Below are positions 1 to 11,915 of a stretch of 64,000 nucleotides of DNA, piece by piece. This DNA is from Liolophura sinensis (lineage: Eukaryota; Mollusca; Polyplacophora; Chitonida; Chitonidae): the NCBI RefSeq assembly GCF_032854445.1, contig NC_088296.1:24189604-24253603 (forward strand). The letters run 5' to 3'. Position 1 is the stretch's first letter. Every line of letters begins with the position of its first letter. The position numbers were made by a program, and so were the translations under genes. A model generated the notes under the pieces. That model ran no database searches. It worked only from the letters and a program-made list of their open reading frames with translations, and was not told the origin of the DNA.

Positions 1-149
1 TTTGAATACACCGACAAAATCAATGAAACATTAATGAGGTTGGCATCCTAGCATTAACAAATAATGTAAATTCTCTAAACCTGTCTACAGATTAGCTTCA
101 TTTCTAAACATTTGGATTCTACAATTCTACATCAGTTGTCACCACTCCA

Positions 150-215
150 GGCATCTGATTCCAGCATAAAGATACTTTGCTTTTACAAACTGCCCAATTA
201 ACATCTGTCTCGTTT
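150..215 (-). pseudogene. Delta pseudo-exon 1 (truncated ankyrin repeat)
   Basis: Read on the minus strand, a CAG acceptor is followed by a stretch that, with the frame shifted by one, gives NETDVNWAVCK, matching the first third of the alpha exons (EGETxxxWAVRK). The second half of the repeat and the donor are absent. A short deletion near the acceptor explains the shifted frame. Related copies lie at 3955-4020 and 10342-10407. Confidence 0.6.
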
Positions 216-838
216 CTGTGGAAGAGGTGACATGACGATAACATGTTGACTTGATTTAGTGTTATTGGTATTATTGTCTGTCTAGTTCAATGTGAGTGTT
301 CGATATATAGCTAACGAATTGTACATTACATGACTGTGTTATACATATACCTATAAGATATAATTTATTTCCACGGCGCGGACATTTATGTAAAATCAAA
401 GTCTGGTATCAGAGCATAATGTACGTGGCAACTGATTGTGTTTTAAGCAGCAGATCTCAGTAGCACAGTCTGTGTAAAGTGGTGAGCTGTTTGTTACTGC
501 ACACCTGCGCAACCGTTCGGTACGTATATCTGGGCGTAATTCTAGTAAATCACCGTAAATGACGTCATATCTGCCTCTTTAAGAGCACATGGGGAATGTA
601 TTCTCGTAAAATAAACCAAATTGTGGTTTACACGGTAAAGTATTTAGCAATTGTAGTAACTCTGTTCTACATGTTCGAGGCATCCTCAGTATATGGTTAC
701 GCATTCAGTTCAGACTCTTTCTAGTATAGAATTAGCTTTAAAGCCTTTTAAACAATTTTTTACCCAATTAACATTAACCCATTGTTTATATGGACAAAGG
801 TGACGTGCTTTTTCAACTGATTTTTGAACCACATGTCA

Positions 839-937
839 GATCCTGAATTTTGACATTAGCTCTCCTCTTGACTTGGAGACAAAAGCGATCCAGATCATTT
901 GCCTCCGATGAGCCATGGATAATGATGTTTCCCCCTC
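839..937 (-). pseudogene. Gamma pseudo-exon 1 (frameshifted ankyrin repeat)
   Basis: Minus strand, after GTACGCAG. The later part reads EANDLDRF then RANVKIQD, clearly ankyrin, but it lies one base out of frame with the exon start at the acceptor. No GT follows the last codon. Same frame break as the gamma copies near 4.7, 7.2 and 10.9 kb. Confidence 0.65.
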
Positions 938-1875
938 CTGCGTACCGTAACAATAATATCCAAACCACGACCTTATCTCCTGGCTTGCAGAAGTTGTGCT
1001 AATTCACCTACCACGCAAACTTCATTACACCGAAGCTCAAACAAATTGCAAAGAAAAGATATTGTAACCAATTTTACTGTATGTTCTTACCTAATTCCCC
1101 GTAAAGCATGTTGCTAACGGGCGCGCAACTGGCTGCCATTTAAGCATTTAAGCAAGTAGTTCGAATAAAACCTTAACTGGCGTTGTATGAAAAGAAGCAA
1201 TGTTTCACAGGTGACAATTTGTCAACTATAACACTGCTGCTACTCTCTGTCTTATAAGATTTATTATATTATATCCCTACACTCCCCGACTCTGCTGGTG
1301 GACTAAGGATCCAAAAGGTCTTGTTCCTTTGCATTGTTTCAATGGTAATGTATGTTAAATGTGATGACAACACAGAATTTTGAGTCCTTCTAGACCAGTG
1401 ATGTGAAATTAATTGCAAATCTAAAGACACCATTCTAGAAATAGACACTAATATCAGTCTGGATTTTTCACGGCGGCCATCGTATATGCTCGATAACTCC
1501 CTCACTGTACAATAGTATGTCGATTTGTCTGTCACTGCAAAAGGTTTCTTTTTTCTAGACGGCAAATGCGCTTCAAATGTATAAACGAACGTGCATGAAT
1601 TTATTTGCAACATATTCTGGTAGAGAAATGTTAATCTTATTTTTTGTTTATTTTTTCACCTTTAATTAGGTGTAGATTGCGAAGACATAATATCATTTTT
1701 GTTCATGTCATATTGTGTTTACGCCAGAGACGGCAGAGCATTCATAATTCATGGCAAAGTCAATAATTTTCCGTCTTTGACTTTTGCTCATACATGTATT
1801 TAGAGTTTAAACTAAGTGTTTAAAATGGTTCTTGGTGCAACATGCTCTACTTCTAAATACCCATACAGCCCGTAC

Positions 1876-1974
1876 CTTATTCCGTACGTTGACATTGGCT
1901 CGGTGCTTTATCAGCAGACAAACAAGCTCCATATTATCTGACCTCACCGCCCAAAACAAAACCGTCTCTCCTTC
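1876..1974 (-). CDS. Ankyrin repeat exon, alpha type (exon E1)
   Basis: Thirty-three codons from EGETVLFWAV to VNVRNK. Acceptor CAG lies at 1975-1977 and donor GT at 1874-1875 (AAG|GTACGG). Histidine of the usual TPLH motif is replaced (TVLF), and the loop glycine at repeat position 25 is arginine (KHRAN), so this repeat may pack less well. Closest relative is the exon at 5691. It is the leftmost intact exon in the window. Confidence 0.82.
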
Positions 1975-2437
1975 CTGTGGAATGTCACAATAAATACGCC
2001 ATTTATATACTGTCTCAATACAAGGTTTGTCTTCCAATTATTATTTATCGCCGCACCCCCCAATCTCTCCCCCAAAAGGTAGTATCTCTATCATTTGGAC
2101 TGCCAGGATATTGAACTGGTGGAAAGGCTAGTTTAAAAACCCACTGAGCGACGATTGGCCATAACCATAGCCTAATGAATACATGGGCATTCGTATGCTG
2201 ACAATGTATACTATAATGTTAGCAACATTTTCTTCAGGGTTTTTGGAGCAAATCTGTTGTTTTTTGGTTGGCATGTTGTACCCCCTAATATTTCCACGCA
2301 CGGAGGAGCCAGGGCACCTCAATGGAGAATCAATTTACACAGTATTCCAGGAAATCAACCTAAAGTAATACATGTATTTAAGTGTTGGTCTTATTTAGTC
2401 TAGAGTCAGAGGCAATGTGAAACTGTACACCACACAC

Positions 2438-2536
2438 CTCATTCTGTACACTGACATCAGCGCCTCTCTCTACCAACAGACAAACAAGATCCAGATTATT
2501 GGCCCTCAGGGCTAAAAGCAAAGGCGTCTTTTCATC
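2438..2536 (-). CDS. Ankyrin repeat exon, beta type (exon E2)
   Basis: Open for 33 codons, DEKTPLLLAL at the start and VSVQNE at the end. The conserved glycine at position 2 is glutamate. Acceptor GTACAG precedes it; the donor is GTGTGTGG, weaker than the GTACGT found in most of the array. Nearly the same protein sequence as the beta exons at 3589, 6244 and 10169. The intron between this exon and 3589 has lost the alpha and gamma members of the unit. Confidence 0.82.
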
Positions 2537-3588
2537 CTGTACAAGATAAAAATAGTATACAGATAAAGTCAAGCTTTAATGTCATAAAAAGAGACGGAGA
2601 CTTTTGACACACACTGTTTTGTGTATTTGGGAATAAAATTTCGATGATTCCATTTCCGAAAACAAAAACAAAATCAATCCAGCGCTAACCAGGTTGGCAT
2701 CCTAACATTAATAAATAATATAAACATTTCAAAATTGTGTACATAACATTAGCTTCATTTCTGTAACATTATCACATAATTCAGTCCTATTTGTAGTATT
2801 GTCTGCCTTGTCCAGTGTGAGTGTTCGTCATGTAGCTAACCGATTGTTCATTCAATGACTGCTCTTACCACTTACATATACACCTGGATGATTTCTTTTA
2901 TTTCCAGTGCGCGGACATTTATGTAAAATCAAAGTCTGGTATCACTACATGATGTACGTGGCAACTGATTTTATTTTAAGCAGGCAGATTTCGGTAGCAC
3001 AGTCTGAGCAAAGCCCTGAAGTCTTTGGTACTGTGCACTTGCCGCACCATTCGGTACATATATCTCGGCGTCTTTCTGGCAAATTACTGTAACTGACGTC
3101 ATATCTACCACATTTAAGGGCACATAAGGAATCTATTTGGACATTTATGTTATATCAAAGTTTGCTATCAGAGTATAACGTGCGTGGCAACTGATAGTGT
3201 TTTAAACAGGCAAATCTCAGTAGCACAGTCTGTGTTAAAACCTCTTTCTGGTAAATTACCGTAACTGAGAATTTGACGAGGTTTCAACTACTGAGAGATC
3301 ACTGGCCATAAATATCTAAAAAATCAAAGGACATTTGTAAGTGGGTAATGTATGCAATAATGTTAACAACATTTTCTACGGGGTTTTTGAAGCGAATCTG
3401 TTTATTTTTGTTGGTATTTTGTATCTTTTAACATTTACACGCACGGAGGAGCCAGGGTACCTTAACGGAAAAACAATTTACACTTTATTCCTGGAAACAA
3501 ACCCAAAGTAATACATACATTTTAGTGTTGGTCTTATGTAGTCATAAGAAGGGACAATGTGAAAATCATCGCACTGTACACCACCTAC

Positions 3589-3687
3589 CTCATTCTGTAC
3601 ATTGACATCAGCGCCTCTCTCTACCAACAGACGAACAAGATCCAGATTATTTGCCCTCAGTGCAAAAAGCAAAGGCGTCTTTCCATC
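3589..3687 (-). CDS. Ankyrin repeat exon, beta type (exon E3)
   Basis: Starts DGKTPLLFALRANN, ends ADVNVQNE, 33 residues, with the loop glycine and GAD motif intact. Acceptor TTACAG at its 5' side (3688 upward) and donor GTAGGT at 3588 downward. A canonical-looking ankyrin repeat apart from leucine or phenylalanine in place of the TPLH histidine, a change shared by all beta exons. Confidence 0.84.
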
Positions 3688-3954
3688 CTGTAACAATTGA
3701 AAATAGTATGTAGATAAAGTCAAGTTTGAATGTCATAAAAAGGGATGTATATGAAGTCAGGGCTAAGTGTCAAAAAGGGTGCCGAGATTTTTAGATGATC
3801 GCATTTTTGAATACACCGACAAAATCAATGAAGCATTAATGAGGTTGGCATCCTAGCATTAACAAATAATGTAAACTCTCTAAAACTGTGTACAGATTAG
3901 CTTTATTTCTAAACATTTGGATTCTACAATTCTACACCAGTTGTCACCACTCCA

Positions 3955-4020
3955 GGCATCTGATTCCAGTATAAAGATACTTTGCTTTTACAAACTGCCC
4001 ATTGAACATCTGTCTCGTTT
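3955..4020 (-). pseudogene. Delta pseudo-exon 2
   Basis: Near-identical duplicate of the relic at 150-215 (offset about 3805), with the same CAG acceptor, the same missing bases at the exon start and the same lost second half. It was therefore already broken before the large duplication. Confidence 0.6.
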
Positions 4021-4672
4021 CTGTGGAAGAGGTGACATGACGATAACATGTTGACTTGATTTAGTGTTATTGGTATTATTGTCTGTCTAGTTCAATGTGA
4101 GTGTTCGATATATAGCTAACGAATTGTACATTACATGACTGCGTTATACATATACCTGTAAGATATAATTTATTTCCACGGCGCGGACATTTATGTAAAA
4201 TCAAACTCTGGTATCAGAGCATAATGTACGTGGCAACTGATTGTGTTTTAAGCAGCAGATCTCAGTAGCACAGTCTGTGTAAAGTGGTGAGCTGTTTGTT
4301 ACTGCACACCTGCGCAACCGTTCGGTACGTATATCTGGGCGTAATTCTAGTAAATCACCGTAAATGACGTCATATCTGCCTCTTTAAGAGTACATGGGGA
4401 ATGTATTCTCGTAAAATAAACCAAACTGTGGTTTACACGGTAAAGTATTTAGCAATTGTAGTAACTCTGTTCTACATGTTCGAGGCATCCTCAAAAATGG
4501 TTACACATTCAGTTCAGACTCAATCTAGTATAGAATTAGCTTTAAAGCTTTTTAAACAATTTTTTTACCCAATTAACATTAAAATCGTTTGTGAGACAAC
4601 TGAAACATAAAGCCATTGTGTATATGGACATAGGTGACGTGTTTTTTCAACTGATCTGTGGACCACATGTCA

Positions 4673-4771
4673 AATCCTGAATTTTGACATCAGCTCCCTT
4701 CTTGACTTGGGGACGAAAGCGATCCAGATCATTTGCCTCCGATGAGCCATGGATAATGATGTTCCCCCCTC
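4673..4771 (-). pseudogene. Gamma pseudo-exon 2 (frameshifted)
   Basis: The stretch HGSSEANDLDRF followed by KKGADVKIQD is a recognisable ankyrin second half, but it is one base out of phase with the acceptor GTACGCAG, and no GT follows at the expected donor place (it reads ACATGT). A run of six or seven G bases near the acceptor may have gained a base. Confidence 0.68.
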
Positions 4772-5690
4772 CTGCGTACCGTAACAATAATATACAAACC
4801 ACGACCTTATCTCCCGAATGCAGAACTTGTGCTAATTCACCTGTCACGCAAAACTTCATTAAACCAAAGTTTTAAGTTAAAACATATTGCCAAAAAAATG
4901 TATGTATGTTTTTACCTAATTGTGCCTAAAGCATGGTGCTAACGGTCGAGCAATTGGCTGCCATTTAAGCATTTACGAAAGTAGTTGGAATAAAACCATA
5001 ATTGACATTGTATGAAAAGAAAATGTTTCACAGATGACTATTTGTCAACTATCACACTGCTGCTACTCTCTGTGTTATAAGATTTATTACATTATATCCC
5101 TATACTCAGCTGGTAGACGATAGATCCATAAGGTCTTGTAGCTTTGCATTGTTTTAATGGTAATGTATGTTAAATGTGATGACAACACAGCATGTTGAGT
5201 TCTTCAAGACTAGTGATATCAAATTAATTGCAAATTCAAAGACGCCATTCTATTCTGCGGACGTAACAGTGTAGCCAATATGAAATGTTTTGCAGCAAAT
5301 ATGAATGGTGACAAATATCAGTCTGGATTTTAGACGTCGGCCATCTTAAACCCTAGCATAGTATGTACATGTCTATTTATCTGCAAAAGTTTCTTTTTTC
5401 GAAACTGTAAATGTATCAACGAACGTGCATGAATTTTTTTGCAACATAATGGGCAGAGATATGTTGATCTATTTTTTTGTTTTTCACCTTTAATTAGGTG
5501 TAGATTGCGAATACATAATACTGTGTTTACGCCAGAGGCTGCATAGTGTATATAATTCATGCCCAAAGTCAATAATTTTCCTTCTTTGATCTTTGTGCAT
5601 ACATGTATTGAGAGATAAAACTAGGTGTGTAAAATGGCTCTTGCTCCAACATGCTCTCCTTTTTAATAAATGTAACCATACAACACGTAC

Positions 5691-5789
5691 CCTATTCTGT
5701 AAGTTGACATTGGCTCCGTGATTTATCAGCAAACGAACAAGGTCCATATCATCTTTCCTTACCGCCCAAAACAAAACCGTCTCTCCTTC
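5691..5789 (-). CDS. Ankyrin repeat exon, alpha type (exon E5)
   Basis: EGETVLFWAVRKDDMDLV at the start and ANVNLQNR at the end, 33 codons without a stop. Acceptor CCACAG, donor AGG|GTACGTG. Unlike its duplicate at 1876 it keeps glycine at position 25 (NHGAN). It lies in the second full copy of the left higher-order repeat. Confidence 0.84.
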
Positions 5790-6243
5790 CTGTGGGATGT
5801 CACAATAACACGCCTTTATGCCTCGATATAAGGTTTGTCTTACAATTATTATTTATCACCCCCCCCCCCCAAAGTTCTCCCCCCAAAAAAGTAAAAGCTC
5901 TGTCATATGGACTGCCAGGATATTAAGAGATTAGTTTAAGAAAACACGGAGCGACCATTGGCCAAAACTACCTGCTAAATACAGGCACAATTGTATGCAG
6001 GCAATTTATATTGTAATGTTAGCAACATTTTCTTCAGGGTTTTGGGAGCAAATCTGTGTTTGTTTATTTTTTATCAGTATGTTGTACCCCCTAATATTTT
6101 CACGCACGCAGGAACCAGGGCACCTCAATGGAGAATCAGTTTAGGCTGTCTTCCTGGAAATCAATCTAAAGTAAAACATGCATTTTAGTGTTGGTCTTAT
6201 TTAGTCTAGAGTCAGAGGCAATGTGAAACTGTACACCACATAC

Positions 6244-6342
6244 CTCATTCTGTACACTGACATCAGCGCCTCTCTCTACCAACAGACGAACAAGATCAGG
6301 ATTATTTGCCCTCAGTGCTAAAAGCAAAGGCGTCTTTCCATC
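6244..6342 (-). CDS. Ankyrin repeat exon, beta type (exon E6)
   Basis: DGKTPLLLALRANN, then PDLVRLLVERGADVSVQNE. Proline at position 15, where the other beta exons have leucine, sits at the start of the second helix and is tolerated in many ankyrin repeats, but it is unique here. Acceptor TTACAG, donor GAG|GTATGTGG. Confidence 0.83.
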
Positions 6343-7111
6343 CTGTAAAAGTTGAAAATAGTATGTAAATGAAGTCAGGCTTGAGTGTCAAGAAAGGGCC
6401 GGAGAATTTTGACACATTCAGGTTTTTATTTGGAAAAAACTTTTTAGATGATTCCCATTTCTTAAAACACCGACCAAAGCAAATAAACATTAACGAGGTT
6501 GGCACCCTAGGATTAAATCATGTAAACTCTCCAAAACTGCGTACATAACATTAATTTTACATTACATGACTGTGTTATATATATTTATATATATACCTAT
6601 ATGATTTATTTTATTTCCACGGCGCGGACATTTATGTAAAATTAAAGTTTGGTATCAGGGCAAAATGTACGTGGCAAATGATTGTGTTTTAACCAGAAGA
6701 TTTCAGTGGCACAGTCTGAGTAAAGTCGTGAACTGTTTGTTACTGCATACTTGCGCCACCGTTCGGCACATATATCTGGGCGTCTTTCTGGTAAATTACC
6801 GTAACTGATGTGATGTCTGCCTCTTTAAGAGCACATCAGGAATGTGTGCACGTCAAACGAGCCAAACTGTGTTATAAACGGTAGAAATAATCGGCAATGG
6901 TACAAATTCTGTTTAACATATTCAAGGCATCCTTCAAGTATATTTACAAATTTAGCGATTCCCTCGAGTCTTCAAATAGGTTTGAAGCCTTTTCAATATT
7001 TTTTACCAAATTAACATTAAAAAAATCGTTTTTGAGGATAACTGAATCATAAATCCCTTGTTTATATTGACATAGATAACGTGGTTTTTTATTTGATGTG
7101 TGGACGACGTT

Positions 7112-7210
7112 CTAGATCTTAAATTTTCACAACTCTATTCCTGACTAGGAGACGAACGCAGTCCAGATCATTTGCTTCCTCTGAGCCAGGTGTGAGAGTG
7201 TCTTTCCCTC
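7112..7210 (-). pseudogene. Gamma pseudo-exon 3 (frameshift and stop)
   Basis: After TACACAG the frame reads EGKTLSHLAQ, then must shift by one base to continue as EEANDLDCVRLLVRN. In the shifted frame a TAA falls near the end, and no donor GT is present. Clearly a dead ankyrin exon, sharing its central frame break with the other gamma copies. Confidence 0.7.
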
Positions 7211-8843
7211 CTGTGTACCGTAACAATAATATACAAACCACGAACTTTTCTCCCTGCTTGTAGAACTTGCGGCGATTCACCTACCACACACAACTTTATT
7301 TACCGACAATGTATTGCATTAAAAAGGAAATGGAACTAACATCACTGTATAGTTTTACCTAATTCTGCTTAACCAGTGTGTAAATGGGCACACAATTAGT
7401 TACAATTTTAGCATTTAAATTAGTTAGAATAAAACCCTAACTGACGTAGAAGAAGCGTAGATTCACAGGTGATACTCTGTCAACCATCACACTGCTGTGA
7501 CTCTTTGCTGTTTGATTTATTATGCTGAATTCTTATATAATTTACCAGGATTTTGCTGGTGGACTAATGATTGATAAGGCCTGGTTCCTTCGCATTGTTT
7601 TAATAGTGCCGGGTGTTAAAATGTGATGACAAGACAAGACAGCATTTTTAGTCCTTTTAGGCCAGTGACGTCATATTACTTACAAGTAACATCGCTTTTG
7701 CTTTACCTAATTTAGCTTAAGGCTGTGTAGTAGCGGTCATTTAATTTCCTGCTATTTTTTCAAGTTTTCTGCTATTTAGGCATTTACATGATAAGACGGA
7801 TAAATACATAAATGACAATATAATATGATAATACCGGATGTAGTTAAGTCTTCGTGTTTGCTTGCGCCGGAACAAAACAATTTATGACGGGAAGTCGTAT
7901 CGGTTTCTAGAATACAAACCAGGTTACAGTATACGTCTTATATAAACAATACAGAGTGTCCAGCTGCATCAGGAGTACAATTAGATTGCCTCATGTTTTG
8001 ATGTTTATCTGATAAAGTTTTAATCGAGTCAAGGCATCCTCCACATTAGAACGTAAACAAGAAAACCTCTTTGAGCAGGGACATGTATGACAGTCAATTT
8101 TCATTTGTAGTGGATTTAATTTTGGTAACCAAGATAACTGCACAAAGTACTTGGGTGTTCAGGATTGTGTATTCAGGAGGCTTGTATTAAGGAGTTCGGA
8201 AATGTTTACTAACCAAATGCTAGTCCAAAAATCATACAAACAGCTTTGTAACATTGATTTCATTTAAAAGAAAAGATGACATTTCTAAAATCTATAACTT
8301 AAATGAAATATCTATATTTTATGCCTAATAAAATACATCAATTTTCTGCCAGCAGTGCTTTTTTTAGTATTGTATAGTTTAACATCAAAGGTTTAGAAAT
8401 CTCTTTCAGGCCGCTCCCTTTGTCTGAACACAATAATATCCACTATTATAACGATATACGTACGTACTTAGTTAATACTGGAAATGCACGTTAATCATAT
8501 GGTAGGAGTAACCACCTTAAGCACAGTGACGTCACAATGAATATTCAGGAGCAGGGAAGGAGGCTTTTCATTAAATAAGTCTAAAGTACGACGCGACTTC
8601 TAATGTTTCTCGAATCCGTAGATTTTGAAGTAAATAACGAACTTTAAACCGTATTTCTTCCTGACTAAAGAAAACTTAAAAAAAAAAAAACATCAACAGA
8701 ATTTCATACAATTTCTATAGCTCTTTCATGTAAGGTATAGGTTGTATAAATGTCATCTTTGCATTTAAGACCACAGGGATTCCACAATGTTACGTGTAGC
8801 TTGTCACCTATGTGATGTGTGTGTTTCCAAAACAACAACTCAC

Positions 8844-8942
8844 CTTATTCTGAATGTTGATGTCACCGTCCAGATCCACAATCTGACGGACAAGATCCAC
8901 ATTATTTTTACGCACTGCCCAATGAGCAGCCGTTTCTCCTTC
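8844..8942 (-). CDS. Ankyrin repeat exon, alpha type (exon E7)
   Basis: EGETAAHWAVRKNNVDLV to GDINIQNK, 33 codons. Here the histidine of the TPLH-like motif is kept (AAHWAV). The usual GAD loop is changed to DGD, and LL of the second helix is QI. Acceptor CCACAG; donor AAG|GTGAGTTG is a near-consensus splice site. Its closest relative is 11916, about 3.07 kb away. Confidence 0.85.
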
Positions 8943-9119
8943 CTGTGGAATGTCACAATAACATATATGTAGCAGGCTCTTAGACACCAGTGGTCTAGAA
9001 GTATCTCCCAATTGTTAGTGTATATCGTGTAGGTACACGAGCTATCTATTGATAAACCAAACTGGTCAAGGATGTGTTGCACTGGTCCGCAGTGCCACAC
9101 TCACATTGTACTACAGTGC

Positions 9120-9990
9120 CGCTTGTAGTTAAGCATTAATTGAACAATTCGAATGCAGACCTAATCCAGGAAAGCTGACAAGAGTCCGGAATTTACCGTT
9201 TAGGTGTGTTTTGTATCATTTGTGTCACTGTCATCGCTGATCTGGCGTTACTCTCGATCTTGTAGTACTTTCTACCTTATGACTGCACGATGAAGGATTG
9301 GTTATTCACCAACCTGCACTAAGCTGTGACTGAGCAGAACCAAGCTGACACTGGCGAGGAAAGGTTTGACCTGGTAACATCTGGATTTATATGAAAAGCC
9401 TTTAAGAATCTTATTCTCCAGAACAACTGAACCGATTGACCTCAAACCTGGCACACGTGACTAACTATATGTAGTTTGGTGGCAATTAAACCTTTATAAT
9501 ATAAAAAAGTCTTTTTGTAAATTAGGCTTGGACAGACCAATCAAAATAACGCAAACTTATGTCAAATGTAAAATCTGCATAATTGGATCAAACAAAAGCC
9601 TAACTGAGCTCAGGATTATGACAAACAACTCCCGGTTAAGCTGTGGCTTTTACGTTATAGCCCAAAAACTTTTCAAAACTTAAAGTTTAACATTTTTAAT
9701 GACTTTTTTAAAAAACTACATGACATTTTCGCAAACTTTGTTACCCCTAAAGGTGAGAGTAAATTTCATTCGATTTTAATAAAACTAATGTATGTCTAAT
9801 GGATAGACCTATAAATGAATGAATATACGCCGAGGAGTCGTTTGGTAATGTACATATTTTTACGAGCTCCGTCTTTAAACGTCGCATTATATTTTTCTTT
9901 ATTTTGCCTGGTGGGTGTCTGACTTAGATTTTTCCCTTTGTGTACGTTATTGCCTGTATTGTAATTCAGTCGAGCGTTTTCGAGGCTTCG
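9120..9990. repeat. Duplicated intron block (copy 1 of 2)
   Basis: Matches 12395-13222 in the same orientation over about 0.85 kb (shared stretches include gaaggattggttattcacca and gaaccgattgacctcaaacc). No open reading frame of note. It belongs to the intron on the 5' side of exon 8844, as copy 2 does for exon 11916. The match ends abruptly at the cttcgg motif, where copy 1 runs into a SINE1 tail. Confidence 0.75.
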
Positions 9991-9992
9991 GC

Positions 9993-10050
9993 GTTTAAGT
10001 GAAATATTCTTGAGTATGGCGTAAAACACAAATCAAATAAATATGTAAAT
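9993..10050 (+). mobile_element. SINE1 3'-tail fragment
   Basis: The motif aagtgaaatattcttgag, followed by a ggcgtaaaacac stretch and an A-rich tail, matches the last 60 bases of the SINE1 copies at 26696, 45732 and 50328. The tRNA-like head and body are absent. Either a deleted SINE1 or the 3' end of the LINE that mobilised it; the sequence alone does not decide. Confidence 0.7.
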
Positions 10051-10168
10051 TAATAAATTTAGACTGTATTCCTGGAAAAAACCAAAGTAAAACATGTATT
10101 TTAGTGTTGGTCTTATTTAGTGTAATATTTAAGACGAAGTGAAAATCGTCGTACGGTACACCACGTAC

Positions 10169-10267
10169 CTCATTCTGTACATTGACATCAGGGCCCCTCT
10201 CTAACAACAAACGAACAAGATCCAAATTATTTGCCCTCGATGCTAAAAGCAAAGGGGTCTTCCCATC
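10169..10267 (-). CDS. Ankyrin repeat exon, beta type (exon E8)
   Basis: DGKTPLLLASRANNLDLV, then LLLERGPDVNVQNE. Two unusual residues: serine at position 10 and proline in place of alanine at 26 in the GAD loop. Acceptor TTGCAG, donor GAG|GTACGTGG. The left half of the exon overlaps nothing else; its 3' intron carries the SINE1 tail at 9993. Confidence 0.83.
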
Positions 10268-10341
10268 CTGCAAAAGTTAAAAATAGTAAAAATGTCAGCA
10301 AGGTCATGGATTCTACATGTATGTTATTTGTCACCACAAAA

Positions 10342-10407
10342 AGCATCAGTTTCCAATATAAATATACATTATTTTTACAAACTGCCCAGTAAACAACTGT
10401 CTCGTTC
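10342..10407 (-). pseudogene. Delta pseudo-exon 3
   Basis: CAG acceptor, then NETVVYWAVCKNNVYLYW one base out of frame. It is the best-preserved delta copy: it shows the first half of an alpha-type repeat (compare EGETAAHWAVRKNNVDLV at 8844), and then similarity ends. No donor. Confidence 0.62.
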
Positions 10408-10825
10408 CTGTGGAACAGGTGACAGTACGGTAACATGTTCACATAATTCAGTGCTATTTGTAGTATTGTCTCTCTTGTCCATTGTGAGTGTTCGTCATGT
10501 AGCTAACGAATTGTTCATTCCATCACTGTGTGATTAAGAGCACATGGGGAATGTATTCCCATCAAATAAGCCAAACTGTGGTATAGAAGGTAAAAACATT
10601 GGGCTATGGCACAAATTCTGTTCAACATATTTAAGGCACCCTCAACATATATTTAGATATTCAGTTCTGATCCCATCGAGTTTAGATTTAGTTTTGAAGC
10701 CTTTCAAACCTTTTTTTATCAAGTAAACATCAAAAAATCGTTTTTGATGATAACTGAAACATAAATCTCTTATTTGTATTGAGATAGATAACTGTCCTTT
10801 CATTTGATCTGTGCATGACCTACTA

Positions 10826-10924
10826 GATCCTGAACTTTGATAGCAGTTCCTTTCCTGACTAGTAGAGGAGGGCGATCCACATCATTTGCCTCCAATGAGC
10901 CAGGAGAAATGGTGTCCTTCCCTC
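10826..10924 (-). pseudogene. Gamma pseudo-exon 4 (frameshifted)
   Basis: After TACACAG the frame EGRTPFLLAH is a good ankyrin start; the remainder, EANDVDRP and then LLVRKGTAIKVQD, is one base out. Continuing in the first frame meets a stop (TAG) in the second helix. The best-preserved gamma copy, and it still carries the shared break. Confidence 0.7.
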
Positions 10925-11412
10925 CTGTGTACCGTATCAGTTAACTCTTCTGGTTTAAATGCGCCCGAACAAAACAATTTATGACGGTTCATACTGGTTT
11001 CTAGAATACAAACCAGAATATGAACAATATACAGAGTCCACCTGCATCAGGAGTACAATTAGGCTACCTCAGGTTGTCATGTTTATCTGAAAAAGTTTTC
11101 AGGCTTGATGACATTCAAGCTTTCATTTGTAGTGGATTAAAATTTGGGTAACATCAAAATAACTGCACAAAGTACTTGGGTGCTCAGGACTGTATATTCA
11201 AGAGTCTTGCATTTTGGAGTTCCGTCATGTTTAACCAAATTCTAGTCAAGATTCTATTTCAGAATAGAGTGTGTTATACAAACAGCTATAATTGTACGAA
11301 AAAAGCTATACTTAAGGATGAATAAAATATCTAAATTTTCTGCCAACAGTGTTTGTTATCTGAGTAGTTAATAGTTAAACATCGAAGGATTGGAAGTTTT
11401 TTTTTAGGCCGC

Positions 11413-11541
11413 CATTTTAACAGATTACATACTTCGTGCTTAGCTTTGCCCAATAGCTTTTCAGTGCATGGCATTCTAGGCACAGTTTGGCAGCCTACAG
11501 CCACGCATGTGGGCATGGTGTGCCCTCTGGTGCATTCCAAA
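11413..11541 (-). other. Insertion of about 125 bp with a THAP-like start
   Basis: Comparison with the duplicate at 8400-8440 shows about 125 extra bases here. On the minus strand they encode MPTCVAVGC, a form typical of the first zinc-binding segment of THAP domains (C-x4-C). What follows does not resemble the rest of a THAP domain, and no second Cys/His pair is visible. The insertion also holds AAAATGGCGGCC, a YY1-like motif. Could be a fragment of a THAP-containing transposon or chance. Confidence 0.3.
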
Positions 11542-11915
11542 CTCTTCCTTTGTCTAAACACATTATTGTATCCACGATTATCATGATATACCTATCTATT
11601 TAGCTAATAATGGAAATGTGCGTTAATCATACAGTAGGAGAAAAATCTTAAGCACAGTGACGTCACAATGAGTTTTCGAGAGGAGGAAAGGGGGCTTTTC
11701 ATTGAATAAGCCTAAAAGATGGTGCAACTTTTAATGTTTCTCGAATCGAATCTCCAATGTTTAAACTGTTTTTGTTTCAGACGAAAAAAAAGAGAATTCC
11801 ATACAATTTGTACAGCTTTGTCAGGTAAGGTATATGTTGTATAAGTACGTTTTTTTTTCATTTAAGACCACAGGCATTCCACAATGTTAAACGTTCCAAA
11901 ACAACAACAACTCAC

